This document shows positions 1 to 9,360 of a DNA stretch of 64,000 nucleotides, in pieces. Under the pieces are notes generated by a model that worked only from the letters and a program-made list of their open reading frames with translations, did not search any database and was not told where the DNA came from. Numbering within the stretch: position 1 is the stretch's first letter; each line of letters begins with the position of its first letter. The stretch lies in contig NZ_PGVH01000056.1 in the NCBI RefSeq assembly GCF_004168585.1, positions 1-64,000 on the forward strand, given 5' to 3'. This DNA is from Shewanella sp. OPT22 (GTDB lineage Bacteria > Pseudomonadota > Gammaproteobacteria > Enterobacterales > Shewanellaceae). The position numbers were made by a program, and so were the translations under genes.

Positions 1-5
1 AAACG

Positions 6-29
6 AAAACCCTATCCAAGGATGGTTTT
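6..29 (+). terminator. Terminator-like hairpin
   Basis: An imperfect stem (AAAACC and ATCC pairing with GGAT and GGTTTT, with a CT bulge and a two-base loop) ends in a T run on the plus strand. It would terminate a plus-strand gene lying before the window. Its core CCAAGGATGGTT recurs in the hairpin near 45.9 kb. Confidence 0.4.
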
Positions 30-66
30 AAGAAAAGTAATAAAGTACCCAGTAGTTAAAAGAGAA

Positions 67-96
67 AATGCCACTCGCTCTTAAACGAGTGGCATT
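67..96 (-). terminator. Intrinsic terminator of the MFS gene
   Basis: A perfect 11-bp stem (AATGCCACTCG with CGAGTGGCATT) and an 8-base loop lie just past the stop of the MFS gene. On the minus strand the stem is followed by a T-rich tract, as expected for a rho-independent terminator of that gene. Confidence 0.7.
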
Positions 97-100
97 AAGT

Positions 101-1351
101 TTATATGCTGGGCTTTTTAATGCCTGATTCATAAAAATCCAAATCCCGCCCAAACGTTTCTTTTAGATAACACCAAGAAATAAACGCTAGTACCAAACAT
201 ATTGCCATCAATGTGGTGACTGTCGGCAAAACTCCAATCGAAGGCTTTAATAGTTGATAACCGGTGAAGTATAGAATCAAAAAGCCTCGTACAAAATTAG
301 GTGCAGAAACGGTTGCCGTCGCTCGATATTCTGTACCAAATGTCTCAGCCGTTGTTAACCAACATAACGCCCAGTACCCAGCAGCAAAACCACTGATTGC
401 CGCTAACCAATAGTATTTATTTGCAGTATCAAAAAAGCCCAGCAACGCTAAGCCTGCCAAAATGAATAATGCGCACATGTAAATCGCTACCGCTTTTTTT
501 CTTGAAGATAATATTTGGCTTATCGGCCCACTTAACACGTCGCCAAGACAGTGTGCGAAAAAATACCAAAATACACACTTCCCGACTGAAACAGTGCCAG
601 TTACTCCAAGCGCTTTGGTTACCTCGTTAGAAAAAAACATGAACATACCGAAGAAAAGCTGAATTGGCATTGAGATACCAAGGCAGCAAGCAAAGCGTTT
701 CATCATTGAGCGATGAGTAAAAAAGGTAACCAAGTTCCCACGTTGAGAAACGGGGATCTGCTGTGAAGCTCTGGCGTAGACTTCAGAGTCTAACAGCTTT
801 TTACGAGCGAACAGAAGGCAGAAGCCTGCAACACCACCCACAATGAAAGCTTCTCGCCATGTCGTATAATCAACAAGAAGGAAAGCCATGCATCCCCCTA
901 ATAATCCAAAACCACTAACCAATGCTGTGGCATAACTTCTGTGTGATTTTTTGACGGATTCAGAAACGAGCGTCATTCCTGCCCCCAGCTCCCCTGCTAA
1001 GCCAAGACCGGCAATAAAGCGGCATAATGCATATTGTTCGACATTCCCAACAAAAGCATTGGATAATGAAGCGGTTGAATAAATGAGAATTGAAATTAAT
1101 AGAATTTTTTTACGGCCGATTTTATCTCCAAGCGTGCCGTAAACGATGCCTCCAATGATTAAACCAGCTAATTGCATGTTAATAATTAATGTGCTCGTCG
1201 TGGAAATTTCTGCAGCGCTAACCCCCATTTGTTGCAGGCTTTGAATGCGTACGACACTAAAAATCACAATGTCGTATACATCAACAAAGTAGCCGAACAT
1301 GGCTATAAAGACAGGGTAACTCAATAAGCTATATTCATTGTGTTGCTTCAT
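101..1351 (-). CDS. MFS transporter, metabolite:H+ symporter-like
   Basis: A 416-residue inner membrane carrier of the major facilitator superfamily with about 12 hydrophobic segments. The signature loop between helices 2 and 3 reads GTLGDKIGRKKIL (about residues 73-85). A second family mark is the R-F-x-x-G-L-G-L-A-G-E motif in helix 4 (about 111-121), which recalls the metabolite:H+ symporter and sialate/aromatic acid subgroups. The substrate cannot be read from sequence. It is followed by its own terminator and the next gene upstream starts beyond an inverted repeat, so it is probably transcribed alone. The start ATG is directly preceded by one arm of that repeat and no good Shine-Dalgarno is visible. 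Confidence 0.85.
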   Translation of the reverse strand: MKQHNEYSLLSYPVFIAMFGYFVDVYDIVIFSVVRIQSLQQMGVSAAEISTTSTLIINMQLAGLIIGGIVYGTLGDKIGRKKILLISILIYSTASLSNAFVGNVEQYALCRFIAGLGLAGELGAGMTLVSESVKKSHRSYATALVSGFGLLGGCMAFLLVDYTTWREAFIVGGVAGFCLLFARKKLLDSEVYARASQQIPVSQRGNLVTFFTHRSMMKRFACCLGISMPIQLFFGMFMFFSNEVTKALGVTGTVSVGKCVFWYFFAHCLGDVLSGPISQILSSRKKAVAIYMCALFILAGLALLGFFDTANKYYWLAAISGFAAGYWALCWLTTAETFGTEYRATATVSAPNFVRGFLILYFTGYQLLKPSIGVLPTVTTLMAICLVLAFISWCYLKETFGRDLDFYESGIKKPSI

Positions 1352-1352
1352 A

Positions 1353-1385
1353 ACATTGATAAAATAATTTATGCATTATCAATGT
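1353..1385. promoter_or_regulatory. Inverted repeat at the MFS start codon
   Basis: ACATTGATAA and its exact reverse complement TTATCAATGT are separated by 13 bases. One arm ends two bases from the MFS start codon, exactly where the ribosome binding site should be. It could be an operator for an unidentified regulator or a 5' leader hairpin that limits translation. Only the symmetry and position are seen; the function is inferred. Confidence 0.45.
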
Positions 1386-1430
1386 ATAGCAGTTATCTAC
1401 ATACCCAACAAAATAATACTGCGATTTAAC

Positions 1431-1913
1431 TCATTCACATTTATTGTAGGTTAAGGAATTGATTAATTGTTTCATTTTCAACAACTCCAGATAACCTCTT
1501 CTCTTCCCTAGCAGAGTTCCCGATGCATCAAAAAATAATGTCGTCGGTGAAGCTTTAAACCCACCAACTTGTCTTAAAAATTGCGTAGTTGATTTATACG
1601 CCGAAATATTTTGGTGATAGTGATTTAATTCACGTTTAAGTTGATTACGACTTCCTTGCGTACCGACTATATGAAAATTAAACGTAGAGGTACAAGAAGC
1701 GTGTATCGTAGATAACGCTTTTTCCTGTTTTTTACACCAGCTGCAATCTGGCTGAAATAACATGACCACACTGAGTTTTCCTGTGGGATTAACCACCCCA
1801 GTTTCATTTGTCTTTAAGTTTTTTAAAGTCAGTGCTTGCCCGGCAACATGACTTGAAAAAAAGCTAGCACTTACCAACGCAAGTACCAGCTTAAAGAGGA
1901 CTCTCATTCGCAT
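1431..1913 (-). CDS. Periplasmic thioredoxin-fold protein (TlpA/redoxin-like)
   Basis: A 160-residue exported protein with a signal peptide of about 25 residues ending at VAG-QA. The thioredoxin-fold active site C57-S-W-C60-K-K follows a typical beta strand (VVMLFQPD), and a proline-containing strand ASPTTLFF near residue 121 matches the cis-Pro loop of the fold. It probably acts as a periplasmic thiol-disulfide reductant or oxidant. Its start overlaps the TonB receptor stop as TAATG, so the two are translationally coupled. The receptor carries an exposed CxxC in its plug, which makes a redox partnership attractive but unproven. A second ATG two codons in (MRVLF) is also possible. Confidence 0.75.
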   Translation of the reverse strand: MRMRVLFKLVLALVSASFFSSHVAGQALTLKNLKTNETGVVNPTGKLSVVMLFQPDCSWCKKQEKALSTIHASCTSTFNFHIVGTQGSRNQLKRELNHYHQNISAYKSTTQFLRQVGGFKASPTTLFFDASGTLLGKRRGYLELLKMKQLINSLTYNKCE

Positions 1914-4045
1914 TAAAGCTTCACTTCTATGCCAGCGTACATTTCACGGCCGTGCAAAGAACCATAGATATAAGCTACGTCATAGCCACCATTAGCATCG
2001 TAAAAAAGTGGCGAATCACCTCGATCAATTTGTGTCTCTTCAAAGATGTTTGACATTCCGGCGTAAATTTTAGTCGACTCCGACAGCTGATACTGCACTT
2101 TAATATCAGACATAGAAAATGCCGAACCAGTCATTGTCTTACGTGAAGTCGGATCTCCTAAACGATCATAACCCTCATAACCGTATTCGCTTAAGTCTTT
2201 GCTACCAAACCAAACCGTAGACCAAAACACTTTTAAATTGTCGTTCTGATATTGAATTTCAAAACTTGCTCTTTCTTCGACAGGTGCAATGGCATAAGAG
2301 GACTTGAACGCATCATCATAAACAAATTTTTCTGCACTCACGTTTACAGTCCAATTATCATTGATTGTGTAGCCAGCAGTGATATCAACCGTTGTAACCG
2401 CAGCGCTATCATCTAATTGAGTAAGATGCGGAACGCCGTCTTCTGTTTCTTCAAGGCTTGCAAGGTTATCGACTTTCGAATAAGCCACTGAACCAGTAAT
2501 CGCTAAATCGTCAGAGTCATAACTCAATGAGTAACTGGCTGATAATGACTTTTCTAGTGAATCAATATCGATTTGGTAACCCATTTCAGCATCAAGAATG
2601 CCATGATCCGTTTCAAAAAACGATAAAGGTGCACGGTACCCTCGTCCAGTAGAAAAGCGTGATGTTAATTCATCACTGTGCATATAACGCATGTCTAAGC
2701 GAGGAGCGATAAAAGTTTCATCAATTTCTGTCCCTATTTTTTCAGGGTCAACAAAGTCAGCGACAACCTTGTCGATACGTACAGCAAATGCAATTTCTAA
2801 ATCGTCATTAGGCGTCCACGTATCTTGTGCAAAAATACCTTTAGTATCGTAATCAAATGAATCACTCTGGTAAGCTTCTAGACTTTCTAAAGCATCGGTT
2901 GCAGAGCGCATTTCCTCTGTACGAATATCAACGCCATAAGTAATAAAATGAGCATCATTCAGCTCGGTATCAAATTTAGCTCTGGCGTACCACATTATAT
3001 CTTCGGCTTGATAATCAATCCCTTCATAGAAAGAGTCTTGAACGTGCTTGGCATGACTTACAGCAAACTCTGCTACTGTCGAATTATTCAATTCAATAAG
3101 ATACTTGATATAAGCTTCGTCACGAGAAGTTTCAATCCATTCTGTGGTTTCCCAAGCTTTTCCGATGTATTTTTTTGTGACATCATCATCTTGAAATAAC
3201 TTCTCTGATGCTTCTCCATCAAAACCTGACAGCGCTTCGCCTATCGATCCGATATTGTCGCCAATCACAGGACCACCAAAAATTTCAGACTGAACTTTAG
3301 AAAGCCTTATTTGGATATTACTCACATCCGATAAATCATGGCTGACTAAGGCTGTTAGAGACTGATTTTCAATAAACGGCGCTTCACTCACACCGTTACC
3401 ATCATGGTCTTCCTGATCTTGCTTATCGTACTGACCAATGAGTGTGATACCAGTTAAACCATCCTCTGAAACGCCTGTGGCCATACCTTTAAAAGCGGTA
3501 AAATCATGCAAGCCTTTAGCAAAATCTACGGCTACACCATCCTCATAGGCTTGCTTAGTAATAATATTAACCGTACCACCAATCGCCTCAGGAGCAATTA
3601 ACGATGCACCTGCGCCACGTGCAACTTCTATACGTTCAACCCCCGTAGTTGCAATTGCATCTACAGCGTAGAAACCTGAAATCAAGGTGTGAGTTGGCAA
3701 GTCATCGACTAAAATCGTAGTATGTTCACCTTTCATACCATTGAGCATAATGCGCTTAACACCGCACATGGAGCACTCATTTGAAACATTAACACCTGGC
3801 TCGTTATTAATCGCCGCCGTAAGGTTTAATGCGTTTTTATTTTCTATCATTAACGCATCTAACACTTCTGTGTGCTGAATGACATCTTTTAAGCGACCAG
3901 CCTGATCAAGTGTACGACGCACACCTTGAACTTGAATGACTTCCACTTCTTTATCAGCCGAATCTGTAACAGCACTTGCTATTGGTGAACTTAAAAATAG
4001 AGGTGTTGCCATCATGGCAAGATATAAAGGCGATAATGATTTCAT
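1913..4045 (-). CDS. TonB-dependent outer membrane receptor with CxxC plug motif
   Basis: About 710 residues, with a signal peptide ending near ASA-VTD and a TonB-box-like stretch (EVIQVQGVRR). The plug domain (about 48-165) has the usual VERIEVARG and EAIGGTVNIITK signatures, followed by a 22-strand barrel ending in an aromatic-containing terminal strand (MYAGIEVKL). The plug contains C-S-M-C at about residues 91-94, absent from most siderophore receptors. I set the start at the ATG at 4045 rather than the upstream TTG, because it begins a clean signal peptide. It forms a two-gene operon with the thioredoxin-fold gene. The ligand is unknown; a metal or a thiol-bearing compound is possible. 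Confidence 0.85.
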   Translation of the reverse strand: MKSLSPLYLAMMATPLFLSSPIASAVTDSADKEVEVIQVQGVRRTLDQAGRLKDVIQHTEVLDALMIENKNALNLTAAINNEPGVNVSNECSMCGVKRIMLNGMKGEHTTILVDDLPTHTLISGFYAVDAIATTGVERIEVARGAGASLIAPEAIGGTVNIITKQAYEDGVAVDFAKGLHDFTAFKGMATGVSEDGLTGITLIGQYDKQDQEDHDGNGVSEAPFIENQSLTALVSHDLSDVSNIQIRLSKVQSEIFGGPVIGDNIGSIGEALSGFDGEASEKLFQDDDVTKKYIGKAWETTEWIETSRDEAYIKYLIELNNSTVAEFAVSHAKHVQDSFYEGIDYQAEDIMWYARAKFDTELNDAHFITYGVDIRTEEMRSATDALESLEAYQSDSFDYDTKGIFAQDTWTPNDDLEIAFAVRIDKVVADFVDPEKIGTEIDETFIAPRLDMRYMHSDELTSRFSTGRGYRAPLSFFETDHGILDAEMGYQIDIDSLEKSLSASYSLSYDSDDLAITGSVAYSKVDNLASLEETEDGVPHLTQLDDSAAVTTVDITAGYTINDNWTVNVSAEKFVYDDAFKSSYAIAPVEERASFEIQYQNDNLKVFWSTVWFGSKDLSEYGYEGYDRLGDPTSRKTMTGSAFSMSDIKVQYQLSESTKIYAGMSNIFEETQIDRGDSPLFYDANGGYDVAYIYGSLHGREMYAGIEVKL

Positions 4046-4084
4046 AGACAACTCAGCTTAGGAAAATAAACGAGTGCTAATGTA

Positions 4085-4104
4085 ATCTATTATCATTTAG
4101 ATTG
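4085..4104 (-). promoter_or_regulatory. Possible Fur-like box upstream of TonB receptor
   Basis: Read on the minus strand, TCTAAATGATAATAG about 40-55 bases upstream of the receptor start resembles the GATAATGATAAT half of a Fur box, with a weaker second half. A/T-rich DNA gives such matches by chance, so confidence is low. Confidence 0.3.
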
Positions 4105-4208
4105 AGATTGATCAAAATCAACTCAGGTGTTTAATTAATGCTTTTCGTTAAAAAATCAGTAATGAATAAGTAATTTTGTGATGTAATTATCATAAACTTT
4201 TGCAATGC

Positions 4209-5513
4209 TTATTCTGCCAACACTTGCCGCTCCTTTTTACCCCAAGGGAAAAGCTTATATTTCTTTAGCACCACAAGGGTAATGATAAGCGTAGAAGCAG
4301 CCCTTACCGAGCCCGTAGCAATAGCAGCACCTTCAATATCGAAAATTGGGATGAGTAGAATATTTAAAATAATATTGATAATGAGCGAAGTGACTAAAAT
4401 TTTAATCACGAGTTTTTGATCATCAGAGTATTGCAACCAAATTACTGATAAGCCAAAAATAGCATCAACCATATTACCCAACGTCAAGAATTTCAATGCG
4501 TGTTCCGTTAACTCAGTGTCATGCCCAAACCAAACTAAAATACTGTCGGCATTAAACATAATAATGAGTGATAAAGGTAACGCTGTAGATATAAGCAACT
4601 TAAAGTATTTTCGACTTAATGTGTGCATTGCAACATCATCACTTTTTAGCGCTATCACAACAACAGGGGCGATAAAGGCATAAACTGAATTTTTAATTGT
4701 CATAATGAGATTAGCGGTTGTTTGAGCGGCTGCAAAATGGCCAACAGACGTTTCACCGCTCATCCATTCAAGCATGTAAATATCAACCTGACTCATCAAA
4801 ATTTGTATGATGATGATAAACATCAGTGGAATTGAAGTTTTTAGCCAAACTTTTTGATCACGTGCAATGCTGTCACCAGAAAGCGAAATTAAGTCTTTTT
4901 TTAGCGCTTGCCTAAACTGAAATGAAAAAATAATAAGCGCAGCTAAACTCATTAAAAATACTGCCGTCATGTCACTTAGGCTTCCTGCAGCGATGAATAC
5001 AGCGCCACATAAGATCATTCGTATCAGCGGAAAACCGATTCTCCAAGGAGCAAAAGACCAAACCAACCTTTTTGAAATAAGAAATAAACAACCAATTAAT
5101 GCCGACGCAGCAGAAAAAGGGATGGTTAATGAGGCGAGTAGAATTGGATGATAGCTGCTTCCTTCAAAAATCGAAATATGTAAGTAATGTCCCAGAATAG
5201 ATAGAAAAAAAATCGCAATCGACGCAAAAATAACAACTTTCAAATAAAACCAAACGTAGGTCCAAACCTTTCTCGAATTACCTCCCACAATATCTTCAGA
5301 AAGTAATTTTGCAGCTGCTTTAGACCCTCCCATCAGCGCAATAATGGAACCAAGGCTAACGAAAGCCTCAGCCACTTTATAATTACCATAGCCGTCAGGC
5401 GCTAAGATTCGGGCAAGTAAGATATTAAACAAGTAACCAACAATAAATCCACCAATGTAGGTAGACGTAGCGATTAAGGCACCTTTATTTAAATTTTCAG
5501 AATTTGTGCTCAT
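4209..5513 (-). CDS. Polysaccharide flippase (Wzx/MATE-like, MOP superfamily)
   Basis: A 434-residue integral membrane protein with 12 to 14 hydrophobic segments. The N-terminal pattern (A-T-S-T-Y-I-G-G-F-I-V-G-Y-L-F-N-I-L-L-A-R-I-L) is typical of oligosaccharide flippases that move undecaprenyl-linked glycans across the inner membrane. It also has the family's R-x-L-A-P-D-G-Y-G-N-Y motif at about 35-45. Unusually there are no glycosyltransferases beside it, so it is an isolated copy whose substrate cannot be inferred. No frame damage is seen. Confidence 0.75.
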   Translation of the reverse strand: MSTNSENLNKGALIATSTYIGGFIVGYLFNILLARILAPDGYGNYKVAEAFVSLGSIIALMGGSKAAAKLLSEDIVGGNSRKVWTYVWFYLKVVIFASIAIFFLSILGHYLHISIFEGSSYHPILLASLTIPFSAASALIGCLFLISKRLVWSFAPWRIGFPLIRMILCGAVFIAAGSLSDMTAVFLMSLAALIIFSFQFRQALKKDLISLSGDSIARDQKVWLKTSIPLMFIIIIQILMSQVDIYMLEWMSGETSVGHFAAAQTTANLIMTIKNSVYAFIAPVVVIALKSDDVAMHTLSRKYFKLLISTALPLSLIIMFNADSILVWFGHDTELTEHALKFLTLGNMVDAIFGLSVIWLQYSDDQKLVIKILVTSLIINIILNILLIPIFDIEGAAIATGSVRAASTLIITLVVLKKYKLFPWGKKERQVLAE

Positions 5514-5601
5514 CCCAACTCGTCACTTCAAAAATTCTTATTTAAATGATTTAAAAAGTATAGATGATGAAATGTACAGTGTTAGAACAAAAGCTATAGA
5601 A

Positions 5602-5628
5602 AAAAGCGCTAATAAATGACTAGCGCTT
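5602..5628 (-). terminator. Terminator downstream of rlmM
   Basis: A perfect 8-bp stem (AAGCGCTA with TAGCGCTT) with a 9-base loop lies about 30 bases past the rlmM stop. On the minus strand it is followed by TTTTTTC, consistent with rho-independent termination of the rlmM unit. Confidence 0.7.
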
Positions 5629-5656
5629 ATTAGGATGTTGCTCTGGGAGTTCCCTT

Positions 5657-6748
5657 TTAACTAAAGTTCCAAGGGTTGTTAGGATTCAACCATAAATGAA
5701 CCGTCACTTCATCTCGATCATGATACAGATGCTTACACTGAATTTTAAAATCTTCGATACCATTTTCACGAAGTACTTCATCCATGGTAGCCAAAATTTG
5801 CTTAACGTCTTTAAATCGGCTTTTCATTGGCAATTTAAGATTAAAAATAGCTTCTTTAAACCAGCCTTGGATAGCCCAATGTTCCATTAATTCGGCGACA
5901 CGTGCAGGCTTTTCAACCATATCACACACAAGCCAATAGATATTTTTACGATAAGGTTCAAATTTAAACCCATCTTCACGATAGTGTTTAATTTGTCCTG
6001 TATCCATCAGCTTTTCATTCATTGGGCCATTATCTACGGCCGCAACAAACATGCCTCGTTTAACCAACTGATAAGTCCAACCACCAGGACAAGCGCCTAA
6101 ATCGACAGAGTTCATTCCGCTGCTTAAACGCTCCTCTTGCTCTTCAGGAGTTAAGAAATGCTTAAAAGCTTCATCTAATTTGAGCGTTGAACGACTTGGT
6201 GCATCAGAAGGATATTTAAGTCTTGGAATCCCCATAAAGTATGGTGATGTGTTATTGCTCAACGAGTAGCCCGCATAAGCTTTACCAGAACCAATAAAAC
6301 ACACATGAATGATGGGTCTTCTTGGATTTTCTTTATTCAGTAAGCTACCAGACTTTTTAAGTGCCTGACGAAGAGGTACTGTAAATTTACGGCAAAATGT
6401 AGACAATTCTTTTGCTTCATTGGTGTCAGGCGTTTCAACTCGGATCTCGCCTGCTTTTTCCACCTCTGATAGAGCTTCTACAATTGGTGAAGCTCTATCA
6501 CTCTCTGGTAAATCAGAGAGGAGTTCGCTAGCAGCAAACATTTGTCTCGCAAAAACAAGATCGTTGAGCTTTATTTTCTTTAATAAAACATCTGCACCAT
6601 TGTCCTCAAATGCTTGATAAACTACATAAGCATCATTGTTGTTGGCCTTAACAAAGCCTGAAACACCAACTTCTTGAGCACGGAATTGAATTTCTGCGGC
6701 ACAGTCTTTTTCATAACCCGCACGGCAAAATAAGAATAGATTTTTCAT
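5657..6748 (-). CDS. rlmM: 23S rRNA 2'-O-methyltransferase RlmM
   Basis: A 363-residue protein of the usual RlmM length that methylates the ribose of C2498 in 23S rRNA using S-adenosylmethionine. The N-terminal half is a THUMP-like RNA-binding region. The C-terminal Rossmann methyltransferase carries the SAM motif [14 protein letters not shown] at about 216-229 and the downstream catalytic segment around KSRFKDV and [11 protein letters not shown]. Together with the following DUF423 gene and gcvA it reproduces the arrangement known from Escherichia coli (gcvA-ygdD-rlmM), which supports the assignment. A terminator follows the stop. Confidence 0.93.
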   Translation of the reverse strand: MKNLFLFCRAGYEKDCAAEIQFRAQEVGVSGFVKANNNDAYVVYQAFEDNGADVLLKKIKLNDLVFARQMFAASELLSDLPESDRASPIVEALSEVEKAGEIRVETPDTNEAKELSTFCRKFTVPLRQALKKSGSLLNKENPRRPIIHVCFIGSGKAYAGYSLSNNTSPYFMGIPRLKYPSDAPSRSTLKLDEAFKHFLTPEEQEERLSSGMNSVDLGACPGGWTYQLVKRGMFVAAVDNGPMNEKLMDTGQIKHYREDGFKFEPYRKNIYWLVCDMVEKPARVAELMEHWAIQGWFKEAIFNLKLPMKSRFKDVKQILATMDEVLRENGIEDFKIQCKHLYHDRDEVTVHLWLNPNNPWNFS

Positions 6749-6904
6749 GAGAATGAATTAGAAATATAAAATTGGCGACAGTATAGCGGTTTTACATACT
6801 GTCGCACTAGAGGACGCACTCAATTATCTATTTTGATTTGTTGTAGCAGCTTTGCTGAACATCAACTCCATCGAGAAAGAATACACTCCAGTATTTCAGG
6901 TTAC

Positions 6905-7291
6905 TTAAACCTTGCTTTCCATTCTGTTCTGCCAAACGGTTGCTGCAAGCAATAGCCAACCAACTAAGAAACACATTCCACCAATTGGCGTGATAATGGC
7001 AACGAGCTTGGTTCCTGTGAGGGCATAAGCATATAAAGAACCAGAAAAGAAAACGATACCGAGAATAAAGGCATAAGCCGAGTAATCTAAACGTTTAGAA
7101 GGAAGCCATTGACCAGCAATAGCAGCGGCCATAATGGCAAAGGTATGATAAAACTGGTATTCAACACCTAAGTTGAAAATCTCAATCATTTCCTTAGTTG
7201 CAACGCTTTTTAGCCCATGCGCACCAAAAGCACCAAAGGCCGTTGCTAAAAAGCCAAAGAAACATGCAATTAAAAAAAGTCCTTTACGCAT
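6905..7291 (-). CDS. DUF423 membrane protein (YgdD-like)
   Basis: A 128-residue inner membrane protein of the DUF423/TMEM256 family with four hydrophobic segments and the family motif F-G-A-F-G-A-H-G-L near residue 20. The reading frame stays open well upstream. I place the start at the ATG at 7291 because it follows a clear ribosome binding site (TTGGAG) and gives the family's usual length and N terminus (MRKGLFL). It overlaps the end of the alpha/beta hydrolase by 8 bases, so the genes are probably co-transcribed. The biochemical role is unknown. Confidence 0.85.
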   Translation of the reverse strand: MRKGLFLIACFFGFLATAFGAFGAHGLKSVATKEMIEIFNLGVEYQFYHTFAIMAAAIAGQWLPSKRLDYSAYAFILGIVFFSGSLYAYALTGTKLVAIITPIGGMCFLVGWLLLAATVWQNRMESKV

Positions 7292-7916
7292 TTTTTTCTC
7301 CAATAAAGCCCATGACTTGATCAATCGACAAATCCAAATTTTGCTCCAGATTATGCCCAGACCGCTTCCTTGGTTCAAAGCTATGATCACCATCGGGTAC
7401 CCAGCTAAAAGTAACGTAACTCGGTAAAATCCAGTCTCGCACTTGTTGCTGGCTTCCAAAGCGATCTCTTTCACCCTGAATGATATGAACAGGTACTTGA
7501 CACTTTTCTAGAGGCTCAAGCCTTGGATTTCCACCTTTTATCGAAATAAACGGATAACCAAGACAAATAACCCCTTTAATATCGAAGGTGGATTGTTCAC
7601 ATAAAATAGCGGCAACTCGCCCTCCCATTGACTTACCCATTAAATATAGATGCTTAGGTTGATATTTTGCGACAACTTCAGCAATCAGCTCTTCAAAATG
7701 GGCTATCAGTTTGGGCATTCTTTCTGGGGGACGCCTTTTTCCCTCGTCCTTATTGATCTGCATATAATTAAAGTTAAAGCGGACAACCTGAACTTGTTTA
7801 GCGGCTAACTTCGCAGAGACTTGCTGCATGAAGTCTGAATCCATCCCTGCGCCTGCTCCATGAGCAAATATAACCAAAGTATCACTTACATCGCCATCAA
7901 CTTCATACGCAATCAT
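7284..7916 (-). CDS. Small alpha/beta hydrolase (KAT8-interacting-like dienelactone hydrolase fold)
   Basis: 210 residues with a complete alpha/beta hydrolase triad in order. There is an oxyanion-type loop I-F-A-H-G-A-G-A-G, the nucleophile elbow M-G-K-S-M-G-G-R at about 94-101, the strand V-H-I-I-Q-G-E-R-D supplying an acid, and D-G-D-H-S-F supplying the histidine near 178. No signal peptide, so it is cytoplasmic. It sits between gcvA (5 bases away) and the DUF423 gene (8-base overlap), pointing to one transcript. The substrate is unknown. Confidence 0.8.
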   Translation of the reverse strand: MIAYEVDGDVSDTLVIFAHGAGAGMDSDFMQQVSAKLAAKQVQVVRFNFNYMQINKDEGKRRPPERMPKLIAHFEELIAEVVAKYQPKHLYLMGKSMGGRVAAILCEQSTFDIKGVICLGYPFISIKGGNPRLEPLEKCQVPVHIIQGERDRFGSQQQVRDWILPSYVTFSWVPDGDHSFEPRKRSGHNLEQNLDLSIDQVMGFIGEKNA

Positions 7917-7921
7917 ATTAT

Positions 7922-8833
7922 TTATCCTGCCAGTAATTCGTTTTTCGACTCTTCAGCAAACATTTCTTGCATCCAATCTCTAAATGCAGAAACTTTCCCT
8001 AAATCTGCTTGGCTTTCAGGACATACGAGATAATAAGCGTTAGGACTTACCAAGACATCTTGAAATGGAACAACTAACCGACCGGCTTTGATATCTGGCG
8101 TAGCTAACACACTATAACCGAGTGCAACGCCTTGTCCGTGTGCAGCTGCTTGTAGTACAAGAGATGAGTGGCTAAAGATTGGACCTTGATTGACATTTAT
8201 ACCAGAGACACCACATTGTTTAAACCACATCTGCCAGTCTGTTCTCGACATATCATGTAATAAGGTAAAGTTTTTAAGGTCTTCCGGCTTTTCTAAAGGT
8301 TTGGGACCATTAAACAACGTAGGAGAGCAAACAGGAATAAGCACTTCATTACGTAATTTATCTACCCGTAAATGAGGCCAATTACCTTCACCATAATAAA
8401 TAGCTACATCAACATCATCAGTTAAATGATCGACATCAAGATCGACGGCTTTAATACGAACATCAATTTCAGGATTCTGTTCACTGAACTTTGAAAGCCG
8501 TGGCACCAACCATTGAATAGCGAAACTCGGTGGCATACTCACAGTGAGTGAACCAATGGCGCTTCTGGCTAATAGTCGTTCTGTTGACTCTGCAATTTGA
8601 CTGAAGATATCTTTGATATCGAGAAAGTAACTCTGCCCTTCCTCTGTTAATAACAAAGCTCGATTCTTTCGCCTAAATAATTTTAAACCTAAATAATCTT
8701 CAAGGGCCTTAATTTGATGGCTGACAGCAGCCTGCGTAACGAATAATTCTTCAGCTGCTCTGGTAAAGCTTAAATGGCGAGCAGCAGCTTCAAAGGCCTT
8801 CACAGCGTTTAATGGCGGCAATCGTCTAGGCAT
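7922..8833 (-). CDS. gcvA: LysR-family regulator GcvA
   Basis: A 303-residue LysR-type regulator. The winged helix-turn-helix is at residues 1-62 (LNAVKAFEAAARHLSFTRAA, then VTQAAVSHQIKALE), with an effector-binding domain beyond about residue 90. The sequence style (PRRLPPLNAVKAFEAAARH) and the downstream DUF423 and rlmM genes match GcvA, which controls glycine cleavage genes in E. coli. No gcvTHP genes are in the window, so the target is taken from the family. The start ATG faces the divergent small gene at 9065 across about 230 bases. Confidence 0.85.
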   Translation of the reverse strand: MPRRLPPLNAVKAFEAAARHLSFTRAAEELFVTQAAVSHQIKALEDYLGLKLFRRKNRALLLTEEGQSYFLDIKDIFSQIAESTERLLARSAIGSLTVSMPPSFAIQWLVPRLSKFSEQNPEIDVRIKAVDLDVDHLTDDVDVAIYYGEGNWPHLRVDKLRNEVLIPVCSPTLFNGPKPLEKPEDLKNFTLLHDMSRTDWQMWFKQCGVSGINVNQGPIFSHSSLVLQAAAHGQGVALGYSVLATPDIKAGRLVVPFQDVLVSPNAYYLVCPESQADLGKVSAFRDWMQEMFAEESKNELLAG

Positions 8834-9064
8834 AAAATTTCACTCTTATTCTTTTTATATTCACTAATAATTACAATCTATTCTGAGTACATTTTAGCAT
8901 TAGTTTTTCTAATCCGCATAGTTACTTTTAATCGTTTGTTATCTGTACACCGCTCGATTAAATTACGCACCATCAAATAGGGATTCAGATAGGCCTAAAG
9001 CATTAACTAATCAGTAGTTTGGCTAAGTCTGAGATAGCAGCGACATTTTTTAAAGGCAAACATC

Positions 9065-9307
9065 ATGAGCAAACTACTTTCAGCTTTAGGCATTACATTT
9101 TTTGGTTCATTTTCTGCTGTAGCTTTTGCTGAACCAACAACAGAATTAGAATTTGATAAAAAAGAAATTAACCAAGAAATTCAAATAAGCCTATCACAGT
9201 CTATGGAAGAATTGATGATTAATCTATTTAACGAAGATCATCAAACATTCCTTATTGCTAAAAAAGAAGAAAAGCCAGCTGAAAAAGACCAAACGGCTGA
9301 AGATTAA
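9065..9307 (+). CDS. Small secreted hypothetical protein
   Basis: 80 residues with a clear signal peptide (hydrophobic stretch, cleavage after A-F-A) leaving a highly charged mature peptide of about 58 residues rich in Glu and Lys. I do not recognise the family. The gene stands alone, divergent from gcvA, and is followed by a stem-loop at 9336, which supports it being expressed. The mature part has no Cys. It could be a small periplasmic protein. Confidence 0.6.
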   Translation: MSKLLSALGITFFGSFSAVAFAEPTTELEFDKKEINQEIQISLSQSMEELMINLFNEDHQTFLIAKKEEKPAEKDQTAED

Positions 9308-9335
9308 TTCCAAACTTAATATCTTACTTTCTTTA

Positions 9336-9360
9336 TAAAGCCGCAATTTATGCGGCTTTA
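9336..9360 (+). terminator. Hairpin after the small secreted protein gene
   Basis: A perfect 10-bp stem (TAAAGCCGCA with TGCGGCTTTA) and a 5-base loop lie about 30 bases after the stop. The following T tract is short, so this is a probable but not textbook terminator. Confidence 0.6.

Noticed and set aside
1913-4045. Assignment as a siderophore receptor
   Set aside because: No siderophore genes nearby and the Fur-like site is weak; the CxxC plug gives no siderophore link, so the ligand is left open.
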